Positions 7,250 through 14,458 are shown, numbered from the stretch's first letter. The stretch is 17,094 nucleotides of DNA from an uncultured Faecalibacterium sp. (GCA_900765105.1 CAAFQM010000165.1:1-17094); one strand, 5' to 3'. The notes: generated by a model not told the origin, from the sequence alone. Numbers and translations are program-made.

Positions 7250-7345
7250 AGCTTTGGTCGCTCCCTTCTGCCTGCCCTTTTGCTGTATCGTGCGGGCAGG
7301 CGATGTGCGCAGCATATCCCGTGGTTTGCAGGCTGCTGCACATAC
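7250..7345 (-). promoter_or_regulatory. Structured 5' leader of the DUF951-prfA operon
   Basis: Between the predicted start site (about 7345) and the DUF951 ATG lie two consecutive hairpins. Hairpin 1 pairs TGTGCAGCA with TGCTGCGCACA (plus 7334-7342 and 7304-7314), nine pairs with a two-base bulge. Hairpin 2 pairs GCCTGCCC with GGGCAGGC (plus 7294-7301 and 7270-7277), eight perfect pairs. Only two bases separate them, and the SD AAGGGAG (7261-7267) follows hairpin 2 after two bases. No U tract follows either, so these are not ordinary terminators. I do not recognise a known riboswitch class. Confidence 0.55.
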
Positions 7346-7351
7346 AAATAT

Positions 7352-7380
7352 AGTATAATGCAAACAAAGATAAAATGCAA
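7352..7380 (-). promoter_or_regulatory. Promoter of the DUF951-prfA-tsaC-coaE operon
   Basis: On the minus strand, TTGCAT (plus 7375-7380) is separated by 17 bp from TATACT (plus 7352-7357), a good housekeeping match. It lies about 100 bases before the DUF951 start. The -10 overlaps a plus-strand TATAAT (7354-7359) that could serve the divergent S1 gene, although no good -35 is found for the latter. Confidence 0.75.
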
Positions 7381-7419
7381 ATATCCGCCGGGGCGGATGC
7401 ATAGGTTTTAACAGAAACC
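7354..7419 (+). promoter_or_regulatory. Candidate -10 and hairpin-rich leader of the S1-domain gene
   Basis: A perfect TATAAT sits at 7354-7359, but the sequence 16-18 bp upstream does not resemble TTGACA, so the promoter is only tentative. Downstream are two hairpins in the leader: ATCCGCC/GGCGGAT (7383-7389 with 7392-7398, inner pairs probably open) and GGTTT/AAACC (7404-7408 with 7415-7419). The SD AGAGGA (7434-7439) follows. Confidence 0.4.
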
Positions 7420-7446
7420 AAAACAACAGAGAAAGAGGAATGAAAG

Positions 7447-8382
7447 ATGATGCAAGCATACCGTACCGAAGGCAACTACCGTTCCGCCGCCCGCCTGAGC
7501 GCCGCCGAGCTGCGCGCCGCCATGGCGAACCGCGAAATTCTGCAGGCCACGGCGCTGGCCTTTGACACCCAGCGTCAGCTGCGGTTCGAGATCGGCGGGG
7601 TCAAAGCCGTGATGCCCTTTACCCAGTGCGCCGACGGTGCCGAAACCGGCACTGTGCGGGATATCGCCGTGCTGACCCGGGTGGGCCGCCCCACCTGCTT
7701 TGTGGTGGAAGGGCTGGACACCGGCGAGGACGGCCAGCCCGTGTACCGGCTTTCCCGCGCGGAGGCGCAGCGGATGTGCAAGGCCGACTATCTGGACACT
7801 CTGCAGCCCGGGGATATCCTGCCCTGCACCGTGACCCATATCGAGCCGTTCGGCGCATTCTGCGACGTAGGCTGCGGCATCAGCGCCCTGCTGCCCATCG
7901 ACTGCATGTCGGTGAGCCGCATTTCCTCCCCTGCCGACCGGGTCAGCGTGGGGCAGCAGATTTTGTGCGCCATCCGCAACCGCGATGTGCAGGGGCGCTT
8001 TGTGCTGAGCATCCGGGAGCTGTTGGGTACATGGGAGGAGAACGCCGCAGGGTTCACCGTGGGCGAAACCGTGGTGGGCATCGTGCGCAGCGTGGAGGAG
8101 TACGGCACCTTCATCGAGATCGCGCCCAATCTGGCGGGACTGGCCGAGAGCTGCCCCGGCCTTGTGCCCGGGCAGGCAGTGAGTGTTTACATCAAGAACA
8201 TCCTGCCCGAGAAAATGAAGATCAAACTGGTGATCGTGAATCATTCCCTGAGCCAGCGCCACCGGTTCGAGCTGAGATACTTTATCACCGAGGGGCACAT
8301 CGACCGCTGGGTCTACTCCACTCCGGAAAGCCCGAAGCAGATCGTGACCGATTTTACCGCTGCGGCTTGCAATCCGGTGTGA
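7447..8382 (+). CDS. S1-domain RNA-binding protein
   Basis: This 311-residue cytoplasmic protein carries two clear S1 domains: about 122-192 (GDILPCTVTHIEPFGAFCDV..ALLPID) and about 205-268 (GETVVGIVRSVEEYGTFIEI..LAGLAE). The first 110 residues (ILQATALAFD..EIGGVKAVMPFTQ) look like a further, degenerate S1-type domain. It is too short to be a full ribosomal S1 (typically four to six domains) and is better described as an S1-like accessory RNA-binding protein. ATG 7447 follows AGAGGA by 7 bases; an ATG at 7440 is out of frame. It is divergent from the DUF951-prfA operon. The specific RNA target cannot be read from sequence. Confidence 0.88.
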   Translation: MMQAYRTEGNYRSAARLSAAELRAAMANREILQATALAFDTQRQLRFEIGGVKAVMPFTQCADGAETGTVRDIAVLTRVGRPTCFVVEGLDTGEDGQPVYRLSRAEAQRMCKADYLDTLQPGDILPCTVTHIEPFGAFCDVGCGISALLPIDCMSVSRISSPADRVSVGQQILCAIRNRDVQGRFVLSIRELLGTWEENAAGFTVGETVVGIVRSVEEYGTFIEIAPNLAGLAESCPGLVPGQAVSVYIKNILPEKMKIKLVIVNHSLSQRHRFELRYFITEGHIDRWVYSTPESPKQIVTDFTAAACNPV

Positions 8383-8395
8383 AACCATTTATACT
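8367..8395 (+). promoter_or_regulatory. Promoter of the DUF4364 gene
   Basis: TTGCAA (8367-8372) and TATACT (8390-8395) are 17 bp apart. The -35 lies inside the last codons of the S1 gene. Transcription would start near 8402, about 30 bases before the chosen start codon, so DUF4364 may be expressed independently of the S1 gene as well as by read-through. Confidence 0.65.
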
Positions 8396-8433
8396 AAGAA
8401 GGAAGAGAAAATGCAAGGGGGATGTATGGAACA

Positions 8434-8988
8434 ATGGCCGCAAACGACGCTTTTACCGCTGGTGTACGCCCCGGCGGACTGACCGACAGCACTCAGATCC
8501 GGCTGCTGCTGTGTTATCTGGTAAAGAACGCCGGACCCATTGCCCGGAAAGACATTGAGAATGCGCTGATGGACGAAGCTCTGGTCAATTACTTCGAGAT
8601 CGGCTCATGCCTTGACGATATCACAAAGCAGCAGCTTGTCACACTGACCGACGGCAGCTATACCATCACCGAAAAAGGCCGCAAGGTGGCACAGGAGCTG
8701 GCCTACGATCTGCCCCGCTCGGTGCGGGAAAAGGCCGTTACCGCCGTGCTGCGCTACCAGAACTGGGCCAGAAAGGAAGCCCGTTACAGTGCAGACATCA
8801 CCGAACGGGCCGACGGCCATTGTACCATCCGTTGCACGGTCAAGGGGCTGGACAGCGATCTGTTCTGTCTGGCCCTCGGTATGCCGGACCGGCTGACGGC
8901 CGAGATGGTGAAAAAGCAATTCATTCTGAAAGGCAACGAGATCTATCAACTGCTCATCAACAAGCTGACCGAGGAAGAAAAGCAATGA
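8434..8988 (+). CDS. DUF4364 family winged-helix protein
   Basis: This 184-residue cytoplasmic protein fits the clostridial DUF4364 family, whose N-terminus resembles a PadR/MarR-like winged helix. Helix-turn-helix elements are suggested by STQIRLLLCYLVKNAGPIAR, the NYFEIGSCLDDIT segment and a wing at LTDGSYTITEKGRK. The C-terminal half (SADITERADGHCTIRCTV.. to the end) is a mixed alpha/beta region of unknown role. I prefer ATG 8434 because AAGGGGG (8415-8421) abuts the other in-frame ATG at 8422 with no spacing; at 8434 the spacing is 12. No function is established, and DNA binding is inferred from the fold only. Confidence 0.85.
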   Translation: MAANDAFTAGVRPGGLTDSTQIRLLLCYLVKNAGPIARKDIENALMDEALVNYFEIGSCLDDITKQQLVTLTDGSYTITEKGRKVAQELAYDLPRSVREKAVTAVLRYQNWARKEARYSADITERADGHCTIRCTVKGLDSDLFCLALGMPDRLTAEMVKKQFILKGNEIYQLLINKLTEEEKQ

Positions 8989-8991
8989 TAC

Positions 8992-9032
8992 AAAGGCCCT
9001 GCTGCACGAAAACATGCAGCAGGGCCTTTTTT
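8992..9032 (+). terminator. Rho-independent terminator after DUF4364
   Basis: GGCCCTGCTGCA (8995-9006) and TGCAGCAGGGCC (9015-9026) form a perfect 12-bp stem around an 8-base loop, followed by six T residues (9027-9032). The stem begins 6 bases after the DUF4364 stop. On the minus strand only TTT follows, so it would be a weaker stop for the converging thiN-spoVM operon, for which no other terminator is visible. Confidence 0.93.
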
Positions 9033-9038
9033 GCGCTT

Positions 9039-9119
9039 TCAGCGTTCTTTTTTGATGCCGAATAATCTGCAGAGCAGCCCCCGCAGATACTTCGGGCTGC
9101 GGATCACAACGACCTGCAT
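9039..9119 (-). CDS. spoVM: SpoVM-like amphipathic peptide (stage V sporulation protein M)
   Basis: This 26-codon gene reads MQVVVIRSPKYLRGLL (1-16), then CRLFGIKKER. B. subtilis SpoVM is also 26 residues. From memory of that sequence, the shared positions include Ile6, a basic residue at 7, Pro9, Lys10, an aromatic at 11, Leu12, Gly14, Gly21 and a basic tail. SpoVM is a membrane-surface amphipathic helix that marks the curved forespore membrane and recruits the coat ATPase SpoIVA; Pro9 is known to matter for its placement. The gene follows thiN by 61 bp on the same strand, which is the position of spoVM in B. subtilis. A GGCGGGG stretch lies 5 bases before the ATG. The frame continues upstream to an ATG at 9152 (37 codons), but that start lacks an SD and would break the match in length. 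This is a short gene supported by both sequence and synteny. Confidence 0.82.
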   Translation of the reverse strand: MQVVVIRSPKYLRGLLCRLFGIKKER

Positions 9120-9180
9120 CTCCACCCCGCCTTTCTCTGGTAACTGCTCCATTCTACGCAGGGCCGGGGCGGAATGTTCC

Positions 9181-9831
9181 TCACACAGCGCCGTTTCCGT
9201 CCGGGAGGGTCTCCACCACGACCAGCGCCCCTTCCCGGGTGCTGATGGTGATGCGATCCGACCCCTCGGCGTATTCGTTGCTGACGCCCAGTGGATAAGT
9301 TGCCGTCAGCGTAGCGTCAGTCAGCTCGTAGAATGAGCCGCTCTCGCACACGCCCTCTGCCCTGCCCTCCAGCGGAAAGGCTGAAAAGAAAAAGTAGTCC
9401 TCCTTCGGATAGCGGCGGGTCTCGCCGGGCAGCACATAAGTAATGCGGCTGCGCTCATCCTGCAGCGTCGCGCGGACACCCCGCTTCTCCAGCCCAAGGC
9501 CGGTGCAGAGGTTTGCCAGCGTATGCTCCACCCGTTTGCCGCCAAGGCCGCCCAGCAAAAGCACCTCGTCAAAGCCTTTATCGGTGGCCAGCTTTGCGGC
9601 ATACTCGGTATCCGTATCATCCTTGACGTGGGGCAGCACAACGATATCGTCATCCGTTTGTTCCGGGCAGGGTGCAGTGTCAAAGTCGCCCACAATGATA
9701 TCCGGCTTGCAGTGCAGCACCCCACAGTTGCGGTAGCCCGCATCGCAGGCAATAATGAAGTCATCCGGCCGCAGGAGCCTTGCCAGCTCCGGCAACACCG
9801 GGCAGGCAGAAATGATCACACAGCGTGACAT
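9181..9831 (-). CDS. thiN: Thiamine pyrophosphokinase
   Basis: This 216-residue cytoplasmic enzyme transfers pyrophosphate from ATP to thiamine, giving thiamine diphosphate directly. The catalytic domain has ACDAGYRNC (28-36), PDIIVGDFDT (43-52), the metal-binding KDDTDTEYA (70-78) and LGGLGGKRVEHTLANL (93-108). The C-terminal thiamine-binding beta domain includes the YPLGVSNE segment. AAGGAAGG precedes the ATG. It follows rsgA by 12 bp. In B. subtilis and many clostridia rpe lies between these genes, but it is absent here. Confidence 0.95.
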   Translation of the reverse strand: MSRCVIISACPVLPELARLLRPDDFIIACDAGYRNCGVLHCKPDIIVGDFDTAPCPEQTDDDIVVLPHVKDDTDTEYAAKLATDKGFDEVLLLGGLGGKRVEHTLANLCTGLGLEKRGVRATLQDERSRITYVLPGETRRYPKEDYFFFSAFPLEGRAEGVCESGSFYELTDATLTATYPLGVSNEYAEGSDRITISTREGALVVVETLPDGNGAV

Positions 9832-9843
9832 GAAAACCTTCCT

Positions 9844-10722
9844 TTACACTTTCGGGCGCTGCCAGTCCTTCACGTCCTTGACCTCTTCATACATGGCGCA
9901 ATAGCTGTCGTACCGGGTCTGGGACAGCTTGCCTTCGGCCAGCGCCGCCCGCACCGCGCAGCCTTTTTCGCTGCGGTGGGAGCAGCCCGTGAACTGGCAC
10001 TCGCCCAGGTAGGGGCCGAACTCCGGGAACGCGTGTTCCAGATTTTCCTTCGGGATGAACCCGGCGCGGTTCGCTTCCAGACTGGCAAAGCCCGGCGTAT
10101 CCGCGATGCGCCCGCCGAATGCCTCGAAGATGGTCACTTCGCGGGTGGTGTGGCGGCCGCGGCCCAACTTCTGGCTGATGGCGCTGGTCTCGCGCTCGGC
10201 CTCGGGCAGAAGGGCGTTCAGAAGGGTGGATTTGCCCACGCCGGAGTTGCCGCAGAAGGCGCACAGCCGGCCGTTGATCCACTGCTTTACCTCATCCAGA
10301 CCTGCGCCGGTGGCGTAATCGATGCGGATAAAAGGCAGGGTAGATTTCTCATAGGCAGAGCGCAGGAATTCAGCTTCGGCCAGATCGCCCTTGGTGCAGA
10401 CGATCACCGGCTGGACCCCCTTGTCCACCGCGATAGCAGAGAGCTTGTCCAGCACCAGCGTGCTGGGGGTGGGCTGGGTGGTGCTGGCCACAAGGAACAG
10501 CACATCCAGATTGGCCACCGGCGGGCGGACGAACACATTCTTACGGGGTGCGATCTCCGCAATGACCGAAGCGCCGTTCTCGGTCTCCAGCGTCACTTCG
10601 TCGCCGGCCACCGGGGTGATCTTCTGTTTGCGGAAGATGCCCCTGGGCTTGCACTCCACGATGCCGTCCGGCGTTTTGACATAGTAAAAACCGCCGATGC
10701 CTTTGGTGATATATCCTTTCAT
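9844..10722 (-). CDS. rsgA: Ribosome small-subunit-dependent GTPase A
   Basis: RsgA is a circularly permuted GTPase that checks late 30S subunit maturation. The 292-residue protein has an N-terminal OB-fold (about 1-65), then the permuted G motifs: TKGD (110-113, the G4 position), GNSGVGKST (158-166, P-loop) and DTPGF (208-212). The switch region LGRGRHTTRE (187-195) is present. The C-terminal zinc knuckle is CQFTGCSHRSEKGC with ligands C242, C247, H249 and C255. It starts 12 bp after the kinase stop. It belongs to the same operon as the kinase; in B. subtilis the homologous CpgA is a kinase substrate, which may be relevant. Confidence 0.96.
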   Translation of the reverse strand: MKGYITKGIGGFYYVKTPDGIVECKPRGIFRKQKITPVAGDEVTLETENGASVIAEIAPRKNVFVRPPVANLDVLFLVASTTQPTPSTLVLDKLSAIAVDKGVQPVIVCTKGDLAEAEFLRSAYEKSTLPFIRIDYATGAGLDEVKQWINGRLCAFCGNSGVGKSTLLNALLPEAERETSAISQKLGRGRHTTREVTIFEAFGGRIADTPGFASLEANRAGFIPKENLEHAFPEFGPYLGECQFTGCSHRSEKGCAVRAALAEGKLSQTRYDSYCAMYEEVKDVKDWQRPKV

Positions 10723-10734
10723 GCAAAGCCTCCG

Positions 10735-12657
10735 TCAGCCCAGAAGCGAGCTCCACCAGTCGGTGATCCCGCCGCCCGTCTGGGTGTTGCCGCCGCTGCC
10801 TTCGGTGCTCTGCTCGCCGCCTGTTTCTGCCGGGCTGCTGGAAGCGCTGGACGAAGACGAACTGCCGCCGCCGAACAGGCCGCTCCACCAGTCACCGCTG
10901 CCGGTGCTGTCGCTGGGAGCCTCCGGTTCCGGCTGAGGCTGCGGCCCGGCGCTGACCACGATGCTCACGCGGCTGTTCAGCTTTGCTTCCGAACCGGCCT
11001 CCGGGCTCTGGCTGAGCACCGTGCCTGCAGGCTGGCTGCTGTACTGCTGCGTCTGTCCGCCAAGGCTCAGGTGATTCTGCACCAGCAGCGTGCGGGCATC
11101 CTCAGTGCTCATACCCACCAGAGAGGGCACCTTTGTGGTAGTTGCCACCTGCGGGCGGCTGATATACACCACCACCGTGCTGCCCGCAGCCACCTGACTG
11201 CCGGCTGCCGGGTCGGTGCGGATGACCGCGCCGGACGCCACCGTAGGCTCCACAGCCTGCGTGACCAGCACCGACACGCCCAGATCCTTCAGCTGCTGTT
11301 CCGCATCGGCCTGTACATAGTTGGTCAGGTCCGGCACCGTGATATACTGGGTACCAAGGCTGACGGTCAGGGTCACGCTCTGTCCCTCGCGGACGGTGCG
11401 GCCCGCCACCGGCGACTGCTTATAGATGATGCCCTCGGCATAGTTGGTATTGTATTCTTCTTCCCAATCCACCGAGATCTGACCGGAGACCACCTGATCT
11501 GTCCCCTGCGCTTCATCGCGGGTCATGCCCACATAGTCGTTCAGGGTGATGTCCGCCTTGTTATTCATGAGGCCGGATGAGTCGTTCAGGATCAGCCAGC
11601 ACAGTGCCAGACACGCGATGACAAAGGCCACCGTGATGCCGAACAGTGCCGGCAAGAACACGGTGCGGCGCTTTTTGCGGGGAGCCTTTTTACGGCTGCG
11701 GGGGACGGGCTGTTCAGCCCGGCGGTTTGCTCGATTCTGGTTCATGGTACGTTTCACCACCTTTTCGGGTGCATCTTCGGTAATATACTGATACTCGAAC
11801 TGGACGGAGGGGTTCTGCACATAGGTGTCCAGTGCATCCAACATCTCCCGCGCGGATGCGTAACGGTTCTGCGGCAGTTTTGCCATGGCCTTTTCGGTGA
11901 TTTCCACCAGAGCGGAGGGCACTTCCGGGGCCAGCTCCTGCAGGGGCCGGGGCGTATCCGAGATCTGCTTGATGGCCACTTCCATCATGTCGTCTGCGTC
12001 AAACGGCAGATGACCGGAGAGCATCTCGTACATCATGACGCCCACCGAGTAGATATCGCTGGTGCAGCCGGTCTCGTCGCCTTTGGCCTGCTCCGGGCTG
12101 ATATAATGCACGCTGCCCATGGCCTTGCCGCCCAGCAGCTGGTTCTCGGCGCGGGAGATGCGCGCGATGCCGAAATCCATCATGCGCAGCTGACCGTTGT
12201 CCAGCAGCATGATGTTCTGGGGCTTGATGTCCCGGTGCACCACGCCGTTGGCGTGGGCGTGTTCCAGCGCCTTGAGAATCTGGGAGATGAAATGCACCGT
12301 CTCCCGGCTGGTCAGCTTGCCGCCGCGCTCGTTGAGGTACTCGCGCAACGTCATGCCGTCCACATATTCCATCACGATATACTGCAGGTCATCGCTGACC
12401 GAGACGTCGTACACCTTGACGATATTGGGGTGGTTGAGCAGCGAGATGGCCTTGGATTCATTCTTGAACCGGCGCACAAGGTCCGGGTCGTGCATGAATT
12501 CCTTGCGCAGCACCTTGACCGCTACCACCGTACCGGCGGGGATGGGGCCGTTTTTGCCCAGCATGACTGCCTTGTAGACATTGGCCATGCCGCCGGAGCC
12601 GATCAGCTCCTTGACCTCATACAGGCCGTCCAGCTTTTTGCCGATCAGGTTATCCAT
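10735..12657 (-). CDS. prkC: PASTA-domain Ser/Thr protein kinase (PrkC/Stk type)
   Basis: This is a 640-residue membrane kinase that senses peptidoglycan fragments or lipid II. The kinase domain (about 13-280) has GSGGMANVY (20-28), lysine K48 in VAVKVL, HRDIKPQN (141-148), DFG (161-163) and the SPEQ segment (187-190), all intact. A basic juxtamembrane stretch (319-331) leads into one transmembrane helix (about 333-357). Three extracellular PASTA repeats follow (about 368-434, 437-500, 507-570). The remaining 65 residues form a Pro/Ser/Gly-rich tail containing two copies of DWWS (589-596 and 633-640), which I do not know from the family. The start overlaps the phosphatase stop by 8 bp, with GGAGG 6 bases before the ATG. 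It is reversed by the adjacent phosphatase. Confidence 0.96.
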   Translation of the reverse strand: MDNLIGKKLDGLYEVKELIGSGGMANVYKAVMLGKNGPIPAGTVVAVKVLRKEFMHDPDLVRRFKNESKAISLLNHPNIVKVYDVSVSDDLQYIVMEYVDGMTLREYLNERGGKLTSRETVHFISQILKALEHAHANGVVHRDIKPQNIMLLDNGQLRMMDFGIARISRAENQLLGGKAMGSVHYISPEQAKGDETGCTSDIYSVGVMMYEMLSGHLPFDADDMMEVAIKQISDTPRPLQELAPEVPSALVEITEKAMAKLPQNRYASAREMLDALDTYVQNPSVQFEYQYITEDAPEKVVKRTMNQNRANRRAEQPVPRSRKKAPRKKRRTVFLPALFGITVAFVIACLALCWLILNDSSGLMNNKADITLNDYVGMTRDEAQGTDQVVSGQISVDWEEEYNTNYAEGIIYKQSPVAGRTVREGQSVTLTVSLGTQYITVPDLTNYVQADAEQQLKDLGVSVLVTQAVEPTVASGAVIRTDPAAGSQVAAGSTVVVYISRPQVATTTKVPSLVGMSTEDARTLLVQNHLSLGGQTQQYSSQPAGTVLSQSPEAGSEAKLNSRVSIVVSAGPQPQPEPEAPSDSTGSGDWWSGLFGGGSSSSSSASSSPAETGGEQSTEGSGGNTQTGGGITDWWSSLLG

Positions 12658-13402
12658 TGCGCACCTCCGTCGGATCTGCGCTCAGCAGAAGCGCGGTGAT
12701 GTTGTCCGGGCCGCCGTTTTCGTTGGCGGCATGGATGAGCTTGTCCGGCAGGTCGTAGAACGGACCGGCGGCCAGCAGCTGTTCCATCTCGGCCCGGGGC
12801 ACGGCATTGGTCAGCCCGTCCGAGCACAGCAGCAGCAGGTCGCCGCCCTGCAGCGCCACACGGGTGAACTCCGGTTCGAGCCGGTAATCCACGCCCAGCG
12901 CCCGGGTGATGATATTCTTCTGCGGGTGATGCTCAGCTTCTTCCACAGTGATGGTGCCGCAGTCCACCAGCTCCTGCACATAGGAGTGGTCGTGGGTGAG
13001 CTGGATCAGTTTGCCCTCCCGGTACAGGTACGCCCGGGAGTCGCCAGCGTGGCACAGAAAGATCCTGCCGGAACGCACCAGAGCGCACACCGCCGTGGTG
13101 CCCATCCCGGCCAGGGATTCATCCTGCATTGCCTTCTGGAACACGAAGCGGTTGGCACTGAGCAGTGTCTTTTTCAGAAAGGTCTCTTCCTCGCCGGGCA
13201 GGCATTTGGAAGTGTACTGTTCCTGAAAGCAGCGTTCGATGATGTTGCATGCGCTCTGGCTGGCTTCGCGCCCGCCGCGTGCGCCGCCCATGCCGTCGCA
13301 GACCAGCAGCCATGCGGCGGCGCCTGGCAGCTTGCCTGCGCGGTAATCGTCCTGATTATCCTGACGGACACGTCCGACATCTGTTTTTCCTGCAAGTTTC
13401 AT
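12650..13402 (-). CDS. prpC: PP2C-type Ser/Thr phosphatase (PrpC/Stp)
   Basis: This cytoplasmic, metal-dependent phosphatase removes phosphate from targets of the neighbouring PASTA kinase. The 250-residue protein has DVGRVRQDNQDD (8-19), the metal site CDGMGG (35-40), GTT (101-103), HAGDSRAY (118-125), ITRALG (165-170), LCSDGLT (192-198) and GPDNITAL (231-238); the metal aspartates D36, D195 and D233 are present. AAGGGAGA precedes the ATG, 15 bp after the rlmN stop. The coding sequence overlaps the kinase start by 8 bp, implying coupled production of the opposing enzymes. Confidence 0.96.
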   Translation of the reverse strand: MKLAGKTDVGRVRQDNQDDYRAGKLPGAAAWLLVCDGMGGARGGREASQSACNIIERCFQEQYTSKCLPGEEETFLKKTLLSANRFVFQKAMQDESLAGMGTTAVCALVRSGRIFLCHAGDSRAYLYREGKLIQLTHDHSYVQELVDCGTITVEEAEHHPQKNIITRALGVDYRLEPEFTRVALQGGDLLLLCSDGLTNAVPRAEMEQLLAAGPFYDLPDKLIHAANENGGPDNITALLLSADPTEVRNG

Positions 13403-13417
13403 TGGATTCTCCCTTTA

Positions 13418-14458
13418 TTATGCCTTCCCGTTCATTTCGTCCCGGCGCAGCTGGCCGCAGGCGGCGCTGATCTCGCTGCCGAGGCGGCGGCGCACTGTGG
13501 CATTGACGCCGAGGCTTTCCAGCTTCTGCCGGAAACGCTGCACGTTGGCGGCATCGGTGGCCGAATAGGGGCTGCCGTCCACCGGGTTGATGGGGATCAG
13601 GTTCACATGCGCGCCCATACCGCGGATGAGGTCGGCCAGCTGTTTGGCACAGGCGTCGGAATCGTTGACGCCCCGCACCATGGAATACTCAAAGCTGACC
13701 CGGCGGCCGGTGGTCTCCTGATAGCGGCGCACCGCCGGCATCAGCACCTCCACGGGGTAGGCGTCGTTGACCGGCATCATGCTGCTGCGGATCTCGTTGT
13801 TGGGGGCGTGCAGCGAAACCGAGAGGGTCAGCTGCAGCTTTTTCTCGGCAAGCATGTCGATCTTGGGCACAAGGCCGCAGGTGGACAGGCTGATGTTGCG
13901 CATACCGATGTTGACGCCCTCGGGCGAAGAGATGTTCTCGAGGAACTTCATCACCTCGTCGAAGTTATCCAGCGGCTCGCCGATGCCCATGAGCACGATG
14001 TGGGAGATGCGCTCCCCGATGTCCTTCTGGGCGGTGTAGATCTCGGAGCAGATCTCGCCTGCTTCAAGGTTGCGCACCCGCCCTGCCTGCGTGGAGGCAC
14101 AGAAGCGGCAGCCCATGCGGCAGCCAACCTGCGTGGACACGCACACCGTGTTACCGTAGTGGTAGCGCATAACAACGGTCTCGATGCAGTTGCCGTCGGC
14201 CATGCGCAGCAGATATTTTACGGTGCCGTCCTTTGCTTCCTGCCGACGCTCGATTTTGGGCGCGGCAATGTAGAAGCTTTCTTCCAGTTTTGCCAGCAGG
14301 GTCTTGGGCTGGTCGGTCATGGCAGAAAACTCGGTGACCAGTTTCTGGTGCACCCAGTGGAAGATCTGCTTTGCCCGGAAGCCCGGCTGCCCCATGGCTT
14401 TCAGCTCAGCGGTCAGCTCTGCCAGCGTCAGGGAAGAAATACAGCGTTTTTGTTCCAT
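13418..14458 (-). CDS. rlmN: Dual-specificity rRNA/tRNA adenine-C2 methyltransferase
   Basis: RlmN is a radical-SAM enzyme that methylates C2 of A2503 in 23S rRNA and, in some bacteria, A37 of certain tRNAs. The 346-residue protein has an N-terminal accessory region (about 1-95) and the iron-sulfur motif CRMGCRFC (113-120). GIGEP (in MGIGEPLDNF) is the SAM-binding GEP motif, and the C-terminal catalytic cysteine is C334 in ISAACGQLR, the partner of the core cysteine. AGGAG lies 6 bases before the ATG. It lies 19 bp after rsmB. Confidence 0.97.
   Translation of the reverse strand: MEQKRCISSLTLAELTAELKAMGQPGFRAKQIFHWVHQKLVTEFSAMTDQPKTLLAKLEESFYIAAPKIERRQEAKDGTVKYLLRMADGNCIETVVMRYHYGNTVCVSTQVGCRMGCRFCASTQAGRVRNLEAGEICSEIYTAQKDIGERISHIVLMGIGEPLDNFDEVMKFLENISSPEGVNIGMRNISLSTCGLVPKIDMLAEKKLQLTLSVSLHAPNNEIRSSMMPVNDAYPVEVLMPAVRRYQETTGRRVSFEYSMVRGVNDSDACAKQLADLIRGMGAHVNLIPINPVDGSPYSATDAANVQRFRQKLESLGVNATVRRRLGSEISAACGQLRRDEMNGKA

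Noticed and set aside
9120..9152. Longer 37-codon form of the SpoVM-like gene starting at 9152
   Set aside because: No SD precedes that ATG, and the extension would depart from the 26-residue SpoVM length.
10384..10395. TKGD in place of NKxD at the G4 position of RsgA
   Set aside because: Threonine at this position is found in other RsgA proteins, including the Bacillus one as I recall, so it is not a defect.
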